Below, piece after piece: positions 23,801-37,196 of a DNA stretch of 64,000 nt. Numbering within the stretch: the stretch's first letter is position 1; each line of letters opens with the position of its first letter. Origin of the DNA: Membranipora membranacea (lineage: Eukaryota > Bryozoa > Gymnolaemata > Cheilostomatida > Membraniporidae); NCBI GenBank assembly GCA_914767715.1, contig OU612069.1, positions 22,625,387 through 22,689,386 of the forward strand. The letters run 5' to 3'. The notes under the pieces were generated by a model. That model was given only the letters and a program-made list of their open reading frames with translations, was not told the origin of the DNA and made no database searches. A program made the position numbers and the translations under genes.

Positions 23801-26800
23801 GCATCAAGTAAGGCCTGGGCGTCTAGTATCAGGGGCAGGGCAGAAATATTTTTATCTTATCATCACCTTGTCATCACTAAGACCTGAAAGAATGCAAATA
23901 TGAAAGATGGTGGTTGCAAATAAAAATGTATATATATATATATATGTGTGGTCTGCTATAAGTATGGGATTAGCATCTCGTATATGTTCTGGGCGTTGAG
24001 TATCAGGGGCAGGGCAGAAGAAGTTTTATCTTATCATCATTAAGACGGTCTTAGTGATGATACGATGAAATTTCTCGGGCCCTGCCCATTTTTTTAAATT
24101 GGTTTTTTGTCCTCTCGACTCGCTCTTTTTGTCTTGCTAAGACTTTGAAGCCTTTCAACCTGAAAGAGTGAGTCGAGAGGACAAAGAACCGATCTGAAAA
24201 AACGATTTTTTTTCCCACTACAAAGTGATAGGCCTACTGAAAAATGCCAGTCACAGTCCTAGTATTTTTTTCGTAGCAGACGAGATTGTAACGTCAGGCC
24301 CTCATAATCTTCACGATATCATAGTAATATCTCAATGCTCAGCATGATACGGCCTCACTACTATCAGATTGTGAAATATCCTCTGTTTGGGTTTGAATAT
24401 GAGAAGTCGGAGACAGTTTGATAAATACTGAGATTTAATACAATAACATAGTGAGGTGATATTGAGGTTTTAACACAAGGTGATTGGGAGGTCTTATTAC
24501 AATTCATATCAATTAGCATGTAAACAAAAATTAAGTTTCATGTTGAGTATTCGGTTGGGTTTTTTTTGGAATGCTTGATCTGAAGTATAGATAGGCTAAA
24601 ACATCAATGAAATTTCAATCGTTTTGAACTTTTCAGAGTAGGACTATGGGAAAAGCTCATTTTGTGAATTTCATTTATGTAAGGCATGCCTGACAATTTG
24701 CTTAGCTTGTAAAAGACATCAATATTTTGAGAGTGTCACTTTTGTTCGAACTATATTTAATCTATATTGTGGTTTAATATTGGTGTTATAACTCTCATAT
24801 TTGGTGCAACCACATAGAGATAGGTGTTTAACCATTTAGCCACCCGTATAGATAGATCACATCCTTGAACACCAAAAAAATTTGAAAGACTTGGAATGAG
24901 AAAGTTGTAAACATCCCCTAGTAGTCTTTGTGTGCTCTTCAGTCAGCTCAGTTTATACCTACTCGGAACAATTAAATGGTGGCAAAAAAGGGAGCAGCTG
25001 CATCATTGAACCCTCTGTTCTGAGTAAAACCTCAAATGTCATAAAAAAGCCTCATATTAAATCAGTCATTCATAGAGCAACATCAGTCATTTAAATAATC
25101 TTGTCATGTCATCAGGAAAACATTAAATAAATCACAGGTGTGAAAAGAGACAATGGTTTTCTCCCCCATAAGGTGATTAGCTCTGATGTCTCTTTGTTTA
25201 AATTGGGTTCAAGCAGCTACTCATGCCACTCACTTAACAAGGTCAATTTAGGGTCAACTCAATGACCACAAATCAGTAGGTGTAGTGGGTCATCCCTTGT
25301 CTGTTGACAATTATCTACTAAAGCTGTATTATCCCTTCCTCTTGAGTGTGAAATGTCTTACTGGGGATAATTATGTGGGAGAGTCTTAGTAATTATCAAA
25401 TGAAACAACAAGTCTATTGTCTTGGTGAGACAGACACAAGTTATCTCTTTTGCTACTCTTGATAGCACCAAAGATTATAAATACTGTCATTGATAACACC
25501 ATTCATGGAAGGGATAATAGATGTTGCAATCATAGGACTTAGCTTGACTAATTTTCACTTCTGTTGATTTACATCTTGTCAAGATTTTTTTGACCTAGGC
25601 CACTTATATTTGAGGCAAATCCGTTGTAAACCATGTGCTCTACTAAACTATCATTGATGCTTCCCTCTTCAAATGATAATTGTGAATGTACCAATACAAT
25701 ACACAAACTTCTGTAAAACACGGTCTCATGTTGAGCGGTCCCATTGTGTTCCCCTCGTAGCTGCGTTAAAAATAAATTTATTTCATATTTTTTATTTATT
25801 TTTTTACCGTTGTAGATATTGGTTATTCTCTCGATACTCGACTGGTTGGAAATGTGGATTACATGCCGACTACACAGAGCTTAGTGAATGTCTCGCTGCA
25901 GGTAAACTTGATGAACTAGAGGAGAGTCCTTCAGAAATCAAACGAAGGTTTGTTACTCAGGCTACACTTACCGCATGTGCCACAGGATATCCATTTGAAA
26001 GATGCATGGCTCTGATCTGTACCTGGTTAAGGGCAGTGATATCGGTCATTCCAGTCTGCCCTCCTCTACCCTTCAATCATGGCTTGATTTAGCTGGCCTG
26101 CTTAGACTATGTCTAAAACTCCTTAAAGCTGTTCCCTGCCTGCTTATCCTCCCCCCTTGCAGCGGTCCAGCTCAAGTCATTATTAGAGACAAAGTTTATC
26201 TAAGGTGAGGTGGTGAACTGGTGACAAGTTTTGATGCAAGGAGGTATGAAACTCTGAGCTAGCCATACCAAAAAAATGGCTAGTAGCGGCATTATATTTA
26301 ATGAATAGGTACCAAAATTTCTTTTGAGAGGCCAATTTTAGAATTCTCATATAGACTCAAGCTTTCAGAACAACACATAATATTTTTACACTAAGAATCA
26401 TTGTTTTGTTAGGGTATTGTAGCCCTCAATTAGCAAGAGCAAAGCATGTTGTTACACTAAAATCACTGCGACCACTTTGAAAAGGCCTAACATTTAGTAT
26501 AAGCATGGCATCAGTCCTATGGCTTCTCAGAGGGCATCAAAACAGGGAGGGGCTTTACAGCTTGCCACAAAGAGAAGTGTTTGTGACAAGAGTGATGAAA
26601 ATATTTGACAGGAAATGTCTTATATTAGATAATAGGAAGCCCTGTCCGTTTTTGTCTGCTCAGCCTTCACTCTTTTGGATAACAAGGCAGGCTTCTAACC
26701 GAGCAATCTACTTTCATGTGTCTACTCAGGGAGAATTCTCCCTGGTCTACTGCACTGAGCTTCTTATGCTACTCCTGCTGATTTTCTAATTAAAAGTTTA

Positions 26801-29800
26801 TCTCGTTCATGTAAACAATGAACTGCTGCTTTATAGAGTTCACTAGGAGCTGCTGATACAATAATTCAGATAATATTATGGCATGAATCAGCGGGTATGA
26901 GGAAAACAATCTCTGCCTGACCTAGCTTTGAGTCCTTTAAATATATTCACAATAATCAGCTGTGTATCCATCATACCATCAAAATGGATGGATTGATGGA
27001 TGGATTAATTACAATCACTGACAAAAGCCATGAAATTCGGGGTTGACACTGACACTGGTAAAAGGCAAAAACACAGAAAAATCAGGGCTCTGTGGTAAAA
27101 GTTAAAATAGAAATGGAGCTTCCTCATTTTTTCGGGACACACACTGTTTCACTGTGCTGTTAGTAGTCAAGAGTTAGACCATAGAGCTGTTTTGTGTAAT
27201 AGCAGATGGGCAGTCCAGCATTGTGCAAGTAAATTGATGTCAGCTGCAGCAAATGAGATCGATGATTCGCATATTTCTTGCCAAATTTTACAAAAAAATA
27301 TTGAAATTTTGGCTTTAGATCAGACAAATTTTTTACCGAATAAAATTATTAAAATAGTCATTAAGTTTATCTATATGGAGATCAAGGGTGTTTCCATGGT
27401 AACTCAATGGTTGAATCCCAAATTTATTGTTACATCTCAATGAAATCTTTTTATTTACAGTCTCTTGTGTTATTGCTATTATCTGTAATATCCATCAATG
27501 TCTGACAAGCAGGTCCATTAGCACAGCCACCCATCATATAGTTTGCCTATCATTACGTGTCAGACAATTCATCACTTTTATTTATGATTTTCTGCGGTTT
27601 CTGCACAGACCACATCACAGGTTGCCAAGATATAAATTATCGTTGTCAGTTTAAAGCTCATCAATATAAAGACGGTTTTTTGCGCACAGCGGTTTCTTGT
27701 CTTATCGCTGAGGTGTTGATGGTGTTTACTGAGTGTCGGTAATCTGATTTATCGTCTCGGGGAAAGTGCAAAGTATATTGAGGCGTGAAATTTAGCTTAG
27801 TCAGGAGGCGATAAGCCGTGCCTAATGGGTTCGATCTTATCCAACTAAAGGATGTCCCAGCTTCCTGACAGGAAACTTTGTTACATCACCTCAGAGTTCA
27901 TAATTGAAATCTCCAATATGTGACTGTCGATATTAAGTCTGCTGGAGTCATGCAAGTTGTCAAAATCTTATTTTATTTGTCACACAACTACACTGAATTG
28001 TAGTATTGTTGTGATGTCTGAAAGGATGAGGTTTATAATCCAGTATTTTTGAGTACATTTGCTGGTTAAAAACCTCTCGGATATTCAGGACTTTCTCATC
28101 AGTGTAAGAAGGTTTGAAGAGCTCTAAAAACTCTCTCGTCTGTCAATCGAAGGCAAAAACCACAAGCAAGACTTAAAAACACTCCACAATATAAAGGAAG
28201 CCTCTCAAAGCCACCTCAAACATACTCTAGTTAGCTAAATAAAGCTGTTATCAGCTAAATGCCACACCATGCTCAGTACAATAAGACCCTAAGGCGACAT
28301 TTTACTCAATATTCCGACAATACAGAACAGAAAACAGTGAATGACAATTAAATTGGAGCAACATTTTTACTGCATGTAATTAGAACACATTCAAATAATT
28401 CTGTGTTTAATTAATGCAGAGAATTCTCTTTGATTGAAATTGTATCACATTAAACAACACAAGTGTGGTGTTATGTTGAGTCGGCATCGATTTTTGAGTA
28501 ACAACATGGGAGACTATCGTGGCCTTTGAAAAAGTGCATAATATAAACTCCTTGCAGGACCAAACTCTTTTTCAAGTCCCTGAAATCCCCCTCCCACCGC
28601 CCTTGCGATTAGGGAGAACATTAACGAAATATGGAACATATATGAAGGATGAATGAAAAGCCTCAACCTTCAATTCTGACACCTGTTGTAGCTTGAGTTA
28701 ATTTCAAAGTTTGAACAGCTAAGAAATCATCCATCGCCACCTGAAACCTTTTAATCCACTGCCTGCCTTTAATCTGCGGTGTCTGCACGCTATTCTTTTA
28801 CAGCCACAGATGGTTTCACTTTTCTATTAATAGCAGGCTTTTTTACAATTTGTGATAGACTCTAAGCTTGCACGATGGTCCAGTTTTAGCCTCAAACCAG
28901 GGTCGTTTCATGTTAGGTGCGAAAAAATTATCTCCTTGGCACATTGGTCCTTTACCTTTTAATATTTTGTCAACACTGAGTGTTGAATTTGAGCCACTTA
29001 TCTAAACACTTAGCAGAACAAACCTGGTAATATTGTGTAACACAGCTTCTGCTCATCCATTCATCAGCGCCACCCTGCGTGTCAGAAATTCCGTACATTG
29101 CATAGCTGCAAAATGAGATTCTGCTCTAGGCTTCATGCAGTGTTTCCCCAAGGACATCAGTGTTTGCACTCGGTCGATCTATTTCTCTCTACCATTTTCA
29201 TAGCTAAGCCTGCTACTTTCTAGGAAGTTTAGCCTTGTCTAAATTTGAACCTTACCATAACGGTCACATCATTCCAGGCTGTGAAAAAAGTAGATAGAAA
29301 TTGAATTTTTCACCACTATTGTATTTACCGTCAATTTTAACTCATGAACTTGCTGGTTATTTTTGTAGATATTATTACGTGAGTGTGTTACGCGACCCCT
29401 CTGAGCGATACGTCAGTGAGTGGATGCATGTGTCTCGTGGTGCTTCATGGATCAGTTCAACTCTCAGGTAGGTACACCTGACCTTGTGTAATGGACTTAC
29501 AAGAGCACATAACTCTTACTACTTACAATCCCCAATCTTATTCCGTGACACACGGAATACCTAGATCAAGCATGATCAAATTTGCCTGCATTTAGTGTTT
29601 GAGCCGTCGGCAAACAGTGGTGGCGGCTCAACATTAGAATGGGAATGTCTGGACTGCTAGCAAATTGGATCAAACTTGTTCTACGTAAAACCTGGAATGG
29701 TCGATATTTTATGTGCTGAAGTTAAGTCAGCACTGTCACAAATCAGATTCATCAATTTTTTATCAGCATGACTTTCTTGGAAACTGTTAACGATTTCGTG

Positions 29801-32800
29801 TTAAAACTGGGCAGTTCATGGGAATATGAGAAATCTTCTGAACCCAAAGTCAGGATGTCATTACTCCTTGAGTTTTTGCGATTATTCAGTTTTCTCTAAG
29901 TCCCATGCTGTATCTTTTGTGTGTTTCATCACATCTCCCCAGGCCCATAAAACATTACCATATGACATATGGTTAGTGATTGTCAACATGCAAATTTTCA
30001 ACAGTGAAGAAGACACTGAGACTAATTATTTTATCAGCGCATCAGTCATTAGGGTTCCCAAGGGAGCTGTTGAGTTTCCATGGATAGCCAGGCAATAGCA
30101 ATTACAGGATTGGCTCCTGACAGAATTTGTCAATACTTCTGATTTATCTCAGATAAGGTGGCCCTGTGAAGTCTTTGTCTAATGATGAATTTCTTGATTT
30201 GCGCAATATTTTTTATTGACATTGAGTTTTTGATTTTTGACTGGAAAGATGATAAATTATTTCCCTTCCTGAATGCGAGGTGAGACATGAAATCTGCTTC
30301 CTCAACCTCATTTGTTAGTCTTAACTCTAGCGATATTTGTAACTACCAGACAAAAATAAACATCAATGTAGCAAACTTTAAATCGAATATCCTGTCCCCT
30401 ACTCACACATGTGATTAAATTAAGTAAGACGTGGGCTACTGTAAATCTGTGACATCAGCGATGTGATTAACAATTTATGGCCTACTCCTCGCACCAATCC
30501 ATTACTTTGTTTTCACCAGGGTCAGCAATTGATCACAAGGTTGCTGACTCACAATCTATTGCTCTGTGTAATGAATATTGTATCAGATGCCGATATGTTG
30601 TTGTGTCTGCATGCTGATGGAAAAACTACATGAAAGTCATGCAGCTATCCTATGAGTATCATCTCTGGTGAATCAGACCTTGTGTTTGCATAAATAGTCC
30701 TATGCATGAACTCATCTTTTTATCATAACTATGCTTGTGTGCCGTTTGATGATGCTGACGTTTGATGATGCTGACGGCTGTTTGTTTGTTATTGCAGGTG
30801 TAACGGCCGGTCCCCGAGCGTCAGCGATGCCCCGTTCTGTTTCCGAGGTGCATCTTGGGATAACGTCACACTAGATGAGTTTATGAATTGTCCGACTAAC
30901 TTAGCCAGAAACAGACAAACTAGGATGTTAGCAAATCTCACAAAAATAGGTAAGACCTCAGGCTATAGGGTCGACCTGCTACCTCTCCTATATCTCCAAC
31001 CAAAATAGTCTTGAATTATCTCCTCTTTTTTGTTCCCAGATATTCCTACCTCCTATAACTAAATAGCATCTGGCCCTGCCGCAGTGATGGGGGTGTAACT
31101 ATAACAATGCTTGATAAACTTCTGTGTTTCACTAGACCCCACCACCATCACATCGGTCATGTCATGTAATCATCTGATCCATGTCAGATCAAACCGACCC
31201 ACATTCTACTGTCAAAGTTTGATGTCTAAATGCCAACCAACCCAATACTGACACCAGTCAATGTTTGGTGGGTTGCGATAAAGAATGGTAAGAAATGGCA
31301 AGATATTGGCTGTCTTTTTCTGACGTGTTATTTAGAAGCCAACCTGGGCGTTCTTCTGAAACAACACACCAAACCTGCACATAGAAAATTCACTACATAG
31401 AATTCCCCTATCACCTATGAAAATAAACATAGCCTAGTATGAGTTGTTGTGATGTATACCAAGTTTATTTGCTGTCTTGTATTATGTAACTTTGCCTGGA
31501 TGTCTGGGTTTGTTGTTGTTTAGTCTGCAAATGAATCATCCGCTCTGCTCAACTAAAGCACCTTCTTCTACCTTCCGCCATAGGTCCTTCACAGAGGCTT
31601 GATTCAAGTAAGGCCTCAGCATAGTGACACAACTATAATAGTATCGTCGAATCAAGGAGTAACAGTTACTCCTTGGTCAGATTAATACTGTTCAAACTTA
31701 GGGTTGGGAGGATGAGAGGTTCCTTTGTGCTAGACTTTGATCAGATATATAGATGGTATTTACTTGTTATCAGAGTGATAGCTATCTGGTCTGCGCCCGC
31801 CGAAGTTCGCCTGGATGAACTCGTCTGGCGATTTGGTTGTAAGGGAAGTTCATGTCCCCATTAATTGGCTAAGCCATGTGCTAGGATTAAATTTTACCAG
31901 CTTTGGAAAAAAACTATCAGCTGATGAGTCAATCTTTCCATTATCCAGTAAATGAGGAGCCAATTCGGCCTCCGTAACGCAAACAATAGAAAGATTTCTT
32001 CTGCGTTGTTAATATGACAAACACAATTTGTACATGTCACCCGAGAGTTTTTTTTAAATATTAGCCCCAACCTTTTCCACCCCTTCATCCTCTCTACCAC
32101 CCCTTCATCCTCTCTACCGCTAACCTCCGCCAACCTCCCCTAACTGCAACAGGAGAGGAAGTGTGTCAACCTCATAATCGTACCATTCACAAAAAAACGC
32201 CGCACATATTTTCTTGAAGTACCAGTAATCAATTCATACCTGTCATGTAGCCTACTGTCAAAAGTTTGATTGGTGACCAGACCAACAAACTCCACTTCTA
32301 TTTATCCACACCACAGATTTCTGCGGCCTCCTAACCAATCTGTGAGGCCCGTTATTACTCTCTGAACATAAGCACTTGTTTTGCATTGTCATGATGGAGG
32401 TCGTTGGTGGAAGCCCCTCCACTCAAATGCCACATTATACCTTGACACACTTGGCTTCCATATATGGTTATAACACTTGACATTTCAGGCTTTTTTAATC
32501 ACTTTTCAGGTGAAAAACTGGCTCCATATTCTGTCTGTTTATTCTGTCTTTTGTCCCAACTGATAGGGCACTGAACTACCTCCAGCTGACTCAAAAGCAC
32601 ATATATTTTTTATTTCTCACGGTGTGAGGCAATTATAGCGCTCTAACAATTTGTTGATGATTTCTCTTTTTTTCCCAGGATGCTATAGTTCAGATATTCT
32701 CTTTTTTTCCCAGGGTGCTATAGTTCAGATATGATGGATAATCCAGTCAAAAGGCGATTGCTACTGGAGAGCGCAAAACAGACTCTCCGATCGCTCGCGT

Positions 32801-33078
32801 ATTTCTCAATAATGCCATATATGAATGAAAGCCAATACTTATTTGAAAGGACGTTCAATCTCAAATTCAAAACGCCTTTCTTCAGACAGAAAAACAGGCA
32901 TAATCGCAACTCTGGTGATGTGCTGTATAACCTCTCCGAACATACTCGGCAGAAAATCATGCAAGTCAACGACCTTGACATGGAGTTGTATTCATACGCC
33001 AAACAGCTGTTTTTCCAGCGATATAACTACGCCAAGCGAAAAGACATAAATATCAAACCAACTTATTTGCTCCCCTAA
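20862..33078 (+). CDS. HS6ST: Heparan sulfate 6-O-sulfotransferase, 6 exons
   Basis: Golgi type II membrane enzyme that transfers sulfate from PAPS to the 6-O position of glucosamine in heparan sulfate. Exons: 20862-21111, 21782-21959, 25816-25947, 29369-29467, 30798-30949, 32714-33078. They total 1,176 nt (391 residues; human HS6ST1 has 411) with all phases consistent. A signal anchor (IVVIVCPSVFLLLYLMM) covers about residues 17-33. The 5'-phosphosulfate-binding loop QKTGGT is at 102-107, and the 3'-phosphate motif in VSVLRDPSERYVSEW is at about 190-204. Family landmarks follow: WLFSRYSTGWKCGLHADYTE, FMNCPTNLARNRQTRMLANL and SQYLFERTFNLKF. The start ATG has a second ATG next to it, both upstream of the anchor. 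Exon 2 has two in-phase acceptors 18 nt apart. The exon 6 acceptor is tandemly duplicated, and only the downstream copy keeps the frame. Confidence 0.95.
23773..24056. repeat. Two-copy direct repeat, about 110 bp each
   Basis: Copy 1 (about 23773-23883) and copy 2 (about 23945-24056) share GTGTGTGGTCTG, GGGATT(G/A)GCATC and the block TATCAGGGGCAGGGCAGAA, followed by TTTTATCTTATCATCA. They are separated by a TA-rich microsatellite. Confidence 0.7.
24007..24087. repeat. Imperfect palindrome, about 40-bp arms
   Basis: The left arm runs from GGGCAGGGCAGAAG to ATCATCATTAAGAC. The right arm, GGTCTTAGTGATGAT to GGGCCCTGCCC, is its imperfect complement with no loop. It overlaps copy 2 of the direct repeat. 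Confidence 0.6.
24101..24190. repeat. Hairpin with 30-bp arms
   Basis: GGTTTTTTGTCCTCTCGACT at 24101-24120 and its continuation CGCTCTTTTT pair with 24161-24190, which ends AGTCGAGAGGACAAAGAACC. The loop is about 30 bases and three or four pairs mismatch. I see no clean flanking duplication. Confidence 0.75.
25948..29368. other. HS6ST intron 3
   Basis: This 3.4-kb intron is AT-rich. Apart from a short GATG/GATT run near 26985-27005 I see no repeat, RNA or exon that I can support. Confidence 0.5.
29562..29683. repeat. Foldback repeat of the GATCAAG family, copy 1
   Basis: The outer arms CTAGATCAAGCATGATCAAA and GCAAATTGGATCAAACTTG are imperfect inverted copies. An inner hairpin GTTTGAGCCG / CGGCTCAAC sits between them. 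Related copies lie at 38644-38775, 39783-39895 and, as a left half only, at 58108-58160. It lies in HS6ST intron 4. Confidence 0.6.
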
Positions 33079-35758
33079 CGTATCTACCTAACTACGCCAT
33101 TGTCAAACACCCCTGCAACCCCCATTGTATATAAGTATCTAGTCTATTCTCTTTTTGTTCATACTATCAATTAGTAATTTATTGTAACCGTTTTTACATT
33201 ATTTTATTTATACTTAGACTCGTAGCTTTTATTTGATTCAAATTTTGACATATTTTTGCTCATTTAGGATGAATTTATTCAGACCAACCAACCCATGACA
33301 TTCGCCACAAAGTGCCCTATGAGTGCTTTTTGAAGAATTATATCCACCGAAATGGTTGCCAATATTCTGTCTTAGTTACACGCTAATACTGAGGACGGAA
33401 TTACCTCCTGCGCGCATAATTCTTGCTTTATAACAATCATAGTTCTTGTACATAATATTTTACATAACAGCGCTAGGCTGCATTTGCGAAAGCTCCTCTC
33501 ATACGCAGTGATGTGAGGTTGTCTCTCTTGTCATCACCAGCTTTTCACATCTTTGTTTTATCGAAAAAAGCGTGACAGGCTTTCTTTTCATTTTTTGGTG
33601 CTAAAATTTCTTCGTCTTCTGCAACTTAAAAAATCCAGTCAGGTTTCTTTATCTATCACTTCCCATGCCACTGAGTGAGCAGAAGGGTCGCTCCTGTCCA
33701 ATTGTGTCTTGTTAAAAGCTAATCAACATTGAAAGGGTTAAGAGCCTGCAGTGTATAAATTTAGTGTTCTTTTAATGAGAACTAATTAGGCTAGCATGTT
33801 TAGATTTAATTAAGAGCTATTTTCGTACACATCAGTGCACTTTGTGCATAAATGAGCAATCTGCATCTGTACAAAAAAGAGCTGCTGCTCCCATAAATCA
33901 AAATCAAAACTCCATGTTGTTCTGTTGCACTCTTTTCAACTTGGGACAAAGGCCATTTTGAAGCTTTTTTAAGACTGCTCTGGTTTTCTTTAACAACACC
34001 CTGTCAAATCAAACTAACATGTTCAAAGTTTTAATAGCATTTAGCCTGGGCTCTATACTGTATATAGGGGGGGGGGGTTGGCCTTCCGACCCCACCTGTA
34101 CCCTGGTTAGACTGAGAGCAATCTCTGTTAATGTACAATGTAAAAAGTTTCAAAATGGAGCTAATCAAGACCCATCCCTGCTCAATTACAACATATACAT
34201 CTGATCATAATAGGCTGTGTATAACAAGTTACATTGACATACTTCAGGATAATATTTGATGTCTGTCACATTTCAGTTCTATGTGTAAATAGGACACTTG
34301 GTGTAAATTGTTACAATAAAATTGAACCCACATAACTGAGCAGTATGTAAACTTTGCAAATTCTTTTACATGCATAGCTGGTCTAGTTTGTCCTGAAATC
34401 ACTGGCACTGTTTGTATTTTTGCTTTGAAATATGAAGACCACTTTTGTTGTATTAGACCTAAGTCTACAACTCAGTTATAACACAGGCTTTTAATACTAA
34501 GTTCATGATAGAGTTTTTTTTGTAAAGTGGTAATTCGCCCACTAAGCTATGTGTTGTTATTCTGTCAGCTAGAAATTACTTTGGTGCTGTACTAAAAAGT
34601 CCAATGTATCCTTTTTTGCAGATACTCGATATCACAATTACTAATTTTCATGCATGATAAATAAAATGAAAACAATGAAACAACTTGATTAGTATATTTC
34701 TCATCACTCGTGTGATTGTCCTATTGCTAAATGATACAGTCATCACCACTGATATATATTATATGGATGAGGGGAACATCTCTGACCCTGAACAAGCGTA
34801 TGGCTATTTATGTGTGCTAGACTGCGTTTCATTCTCATCATTGATGGTGCACAAGTTGAGAATGGTAATATAGCTGACATATGCTAAACTTTTGTCAAGC
34901 AGCAGAGTTTTTGCAAGTTGTTACTGCGATCTATTAAGATCCTGACGATAAGTTTTATACTAATAGCACATATATCCACAAATAGCCATGCTGTGTATTT
35001 TACCACTGATCCATAAATTCATATCAATGGTCATCGCATAAATGATTCTACACAATCAACCATAACATATAGAGTTTTCTGATACTACGAACACACAGAG
35101 ACATTATAACCTCTGATCAACATATAAAACAGCACCTATGCTGCCTTGACAAGATATTTTGTTGACATGTAGTAAATATATCTGGGTTACAATTGAAATG
35201 ATAATTTAGCTCACTAACGGATGAAATAGAAGTTGTCTCCTTTCAAAACATGCATGGACAACTTCTAAACCTTCTTGATATTTTAGCAATTCAGTATACT
35301 TTCAGCAATGAACTAGTTCATTGCTTTCAGCAGGGAGTGTGGGACCAATGAACTTATCTTATCAGAATTGGACTAACTTCTGCTCATCAAGCCTTGCATG
35401 TAGGTTGTGACTTTTCCATGAAAAGTAAACCCTGGCAACGCCATCTTCAAAAAAATTATCATTGAGGATCAGTGACTGACCGCCTGATAACTCGGTTTTC
35501 TTAATGTCGAAAATAGAAGTATATTATAATTCATATCAATGAACACAGATTGATAATAAGACACAAGTATTTAGAGTATCACTCAATTTTCCAACTGGCT
35601 CTTTTAGCTGGACCTCTTTGCATATTTAGAATATAACAGCCTGGCTGCACCAAAGCATACTCCTGTGCAACTTATCAATATTGCGGCAGTGTTATATCTC
35701 AAGGATTTGCTTTATTAAATCAATAGGATATGATATAGTTCCAAGATAATGTGACACA
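33079..35758. other. HS6ST 3' flank and intergenic region
   Basis: This converges with the Kazal gene. The first AATAAA on the plus strand that I noticed after the HS6ST stop is at 34315-34320, implying a 3' untranslated region of about 1.2 kb if used. A ten-G run lies near 34068-34077. I see no other gene. Confidence 0.4.
35711..35716 (-). terminator. Polyadenylation signal of the Kazal gene
   Basis: AATAAA on the minus strand, about 43 nt past the stop codon of the Kazal-like gene, at a normal position for a compact 3' untranslated region. Confidence 0.6.
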
Positions 35759-37196
35759 TTAGTTGTGAGGGATGGTCGGGTACACGAATGGCTTTCCACA
35801 TTCTCCAAGATAAGCCTGAACTATAGGTGATGCATCTATAAATAAAAAAACAAAGATCATGTTATGTACTTCTTTATGTGCCAGCAATAAGAATTAGATA
35901 CGGTACTCAAGATGTAGATTTATCTGCATGAAGAGATAACTCAAAAAATGGTAACTCAAAATAATTTAACTAAGCAGGCTGTCTGCCCCCACCCAGCCCA
36001 GACAGCCTGCCCAGGCTATCTGCCCCCACCAAGTCCAGACAGCCTGCCCAGGCTATCTGCCCCCACCCAGCTCAGACAGCCTGCCCAGGCTAAGGGAAGC
36101 CTTGGCTATTTCGTCCAAGGACTGACTACATATTCTATCACATGCTTTATTCACAGTAGTAACACATCTAGTTATTGCAAGTAACATATTATGTTGAGTC
36201 GAACGGACTGTCCCGACAAGTTCTTTATTTACGAGTAAAGCTGCCTTCTGCAGTTAATATCACAGTACCCATCACATCCATCCTAAAGCAAGACCGAGGG
36301 GTGGGGGATGTTGGGCAGGTGACAAGAGTTTGGAGGGCTCTAACTAGGTCCAGATCAATGATGAACTAGATCGAGATCGGCTATTTCCAAATTTCGCAAA
36401 AGTCAAGTATTGAGGCTGTCTGGTACCTCAATACTTGAGTTTACCACATTAGGCCATACCCCTATACCACATCATAACTTTTTTCCATGTCTGTTTAATA
36501 TCTGGTTTACATTTTTAAATGATACTGTAACAAGTTTTCATTTTTGGCAAACATGCAAGAAACTGGTGCATAACACCTGTCTTAAATTGAAGTTGCCTCC
36601 TCCTGCGTTGGTGAAGCACTGTATCTAAAAACCCAACGGGTAAGATCTTCAGACAGCTTTCATAGCTTTCTAGGAGGGTTATCCACAAACCTGGTAGCTA
36701 TACCATATAAATCAGTTATAATACTGTACCTGGCTGCTCACGAAGCATCTTGGAGTTAGCCACATTCAGGTAGCAGTCATTGTGATAAGTCTTACCATCA
36801 GATCCGCAGACGGGGAACCTCACCAAATAGCAGCACTGGGCAAGGCCTGGGAAAAAACACAGGAAAATTATTTGTTTGATAAATTAAAATAAGGTCATCC
36901 CACACTGCGTTTGTTTCCACATCGGCTTCCCTTATACAACATAAGACAACCAACTTATCCACAATTATTGATTCGAAAAGTTAGATGCGCTATAATATAA
37001 ACAAGATTTTACACGACTATAAGCTGGTTTCTTTCTCAGCCTACCTATTGTAGCACTTTCCTGTGTTTCTCAATGCCTATAACTCCAACATTAGCCAATA
37101 CCTAATTTAAACTAAGACTTATTAAAACCAAGGAAATACAATGTCGCTTAATTACTCACCACAGAAGACGACAAGGATAAGAGCTAAGACCTTCAT
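35759..37196 (-). CDS. Small secreted Kazal-like protein, 3 exons
   Basis: Predicted extracellular serine-protease-inhibitor-like protein of 71 residues. Exons: 37196-37160, 36846-36730, 35820-35759; all junctions are phase 1. Residues 1-15 (MKVLALILVVFCGLA) form a signal peptide with likely cleavage before Gln16. One Kazal domain follows: Cys17, Cys18, seven residues, Cys26 in PVCGSDGKTY, ten residues, Cys37, then Cys59. The usual fifth cysteine (three positions after Cys37) is replaced by Asn40, so the disulfide normally made with the first cysteine cannot form. Final-exon choice: the acceptor CACCTATAG restores a last cysteine and a stop, whereas the next AG five bases downstream gives a different reading frame. 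The reactive-site residue cannot be assigned with confidence. Inhibitor activity is inferred from the fold only; a defence or regulatory role is possible. Confidence 0.85.
35979..36089. repeat. 37-bp minisatellite x 3
   Basis: Three adjacent 37-bp units contain TCTGCCCCCACC(C/A)AG, CAGACAGCCTGCCCAGG and CTAT. Only a few positions differ between units. They lie in the second intron of the Kazal gene. The units are contiguous with no spacers, so this is not a CRISPR array. Confidence 0.9.

Larger units (their letters stand above)
21960..25815. other. HS6ST intron 2
   Basis: This 3.9-kb intron holds the repeat and hairpin complex at 23773-24190 and a short TA microsatellite near 23928-23945. 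I see no exon. Confidence 0.6.

Noticed and set aside
35979-36089. Regular repeat array that could suggest CRISPR
   Set aside because: The 37-bp units are directly adjacent with no unique spacers, and the host is an animal. It is a minisatellite.
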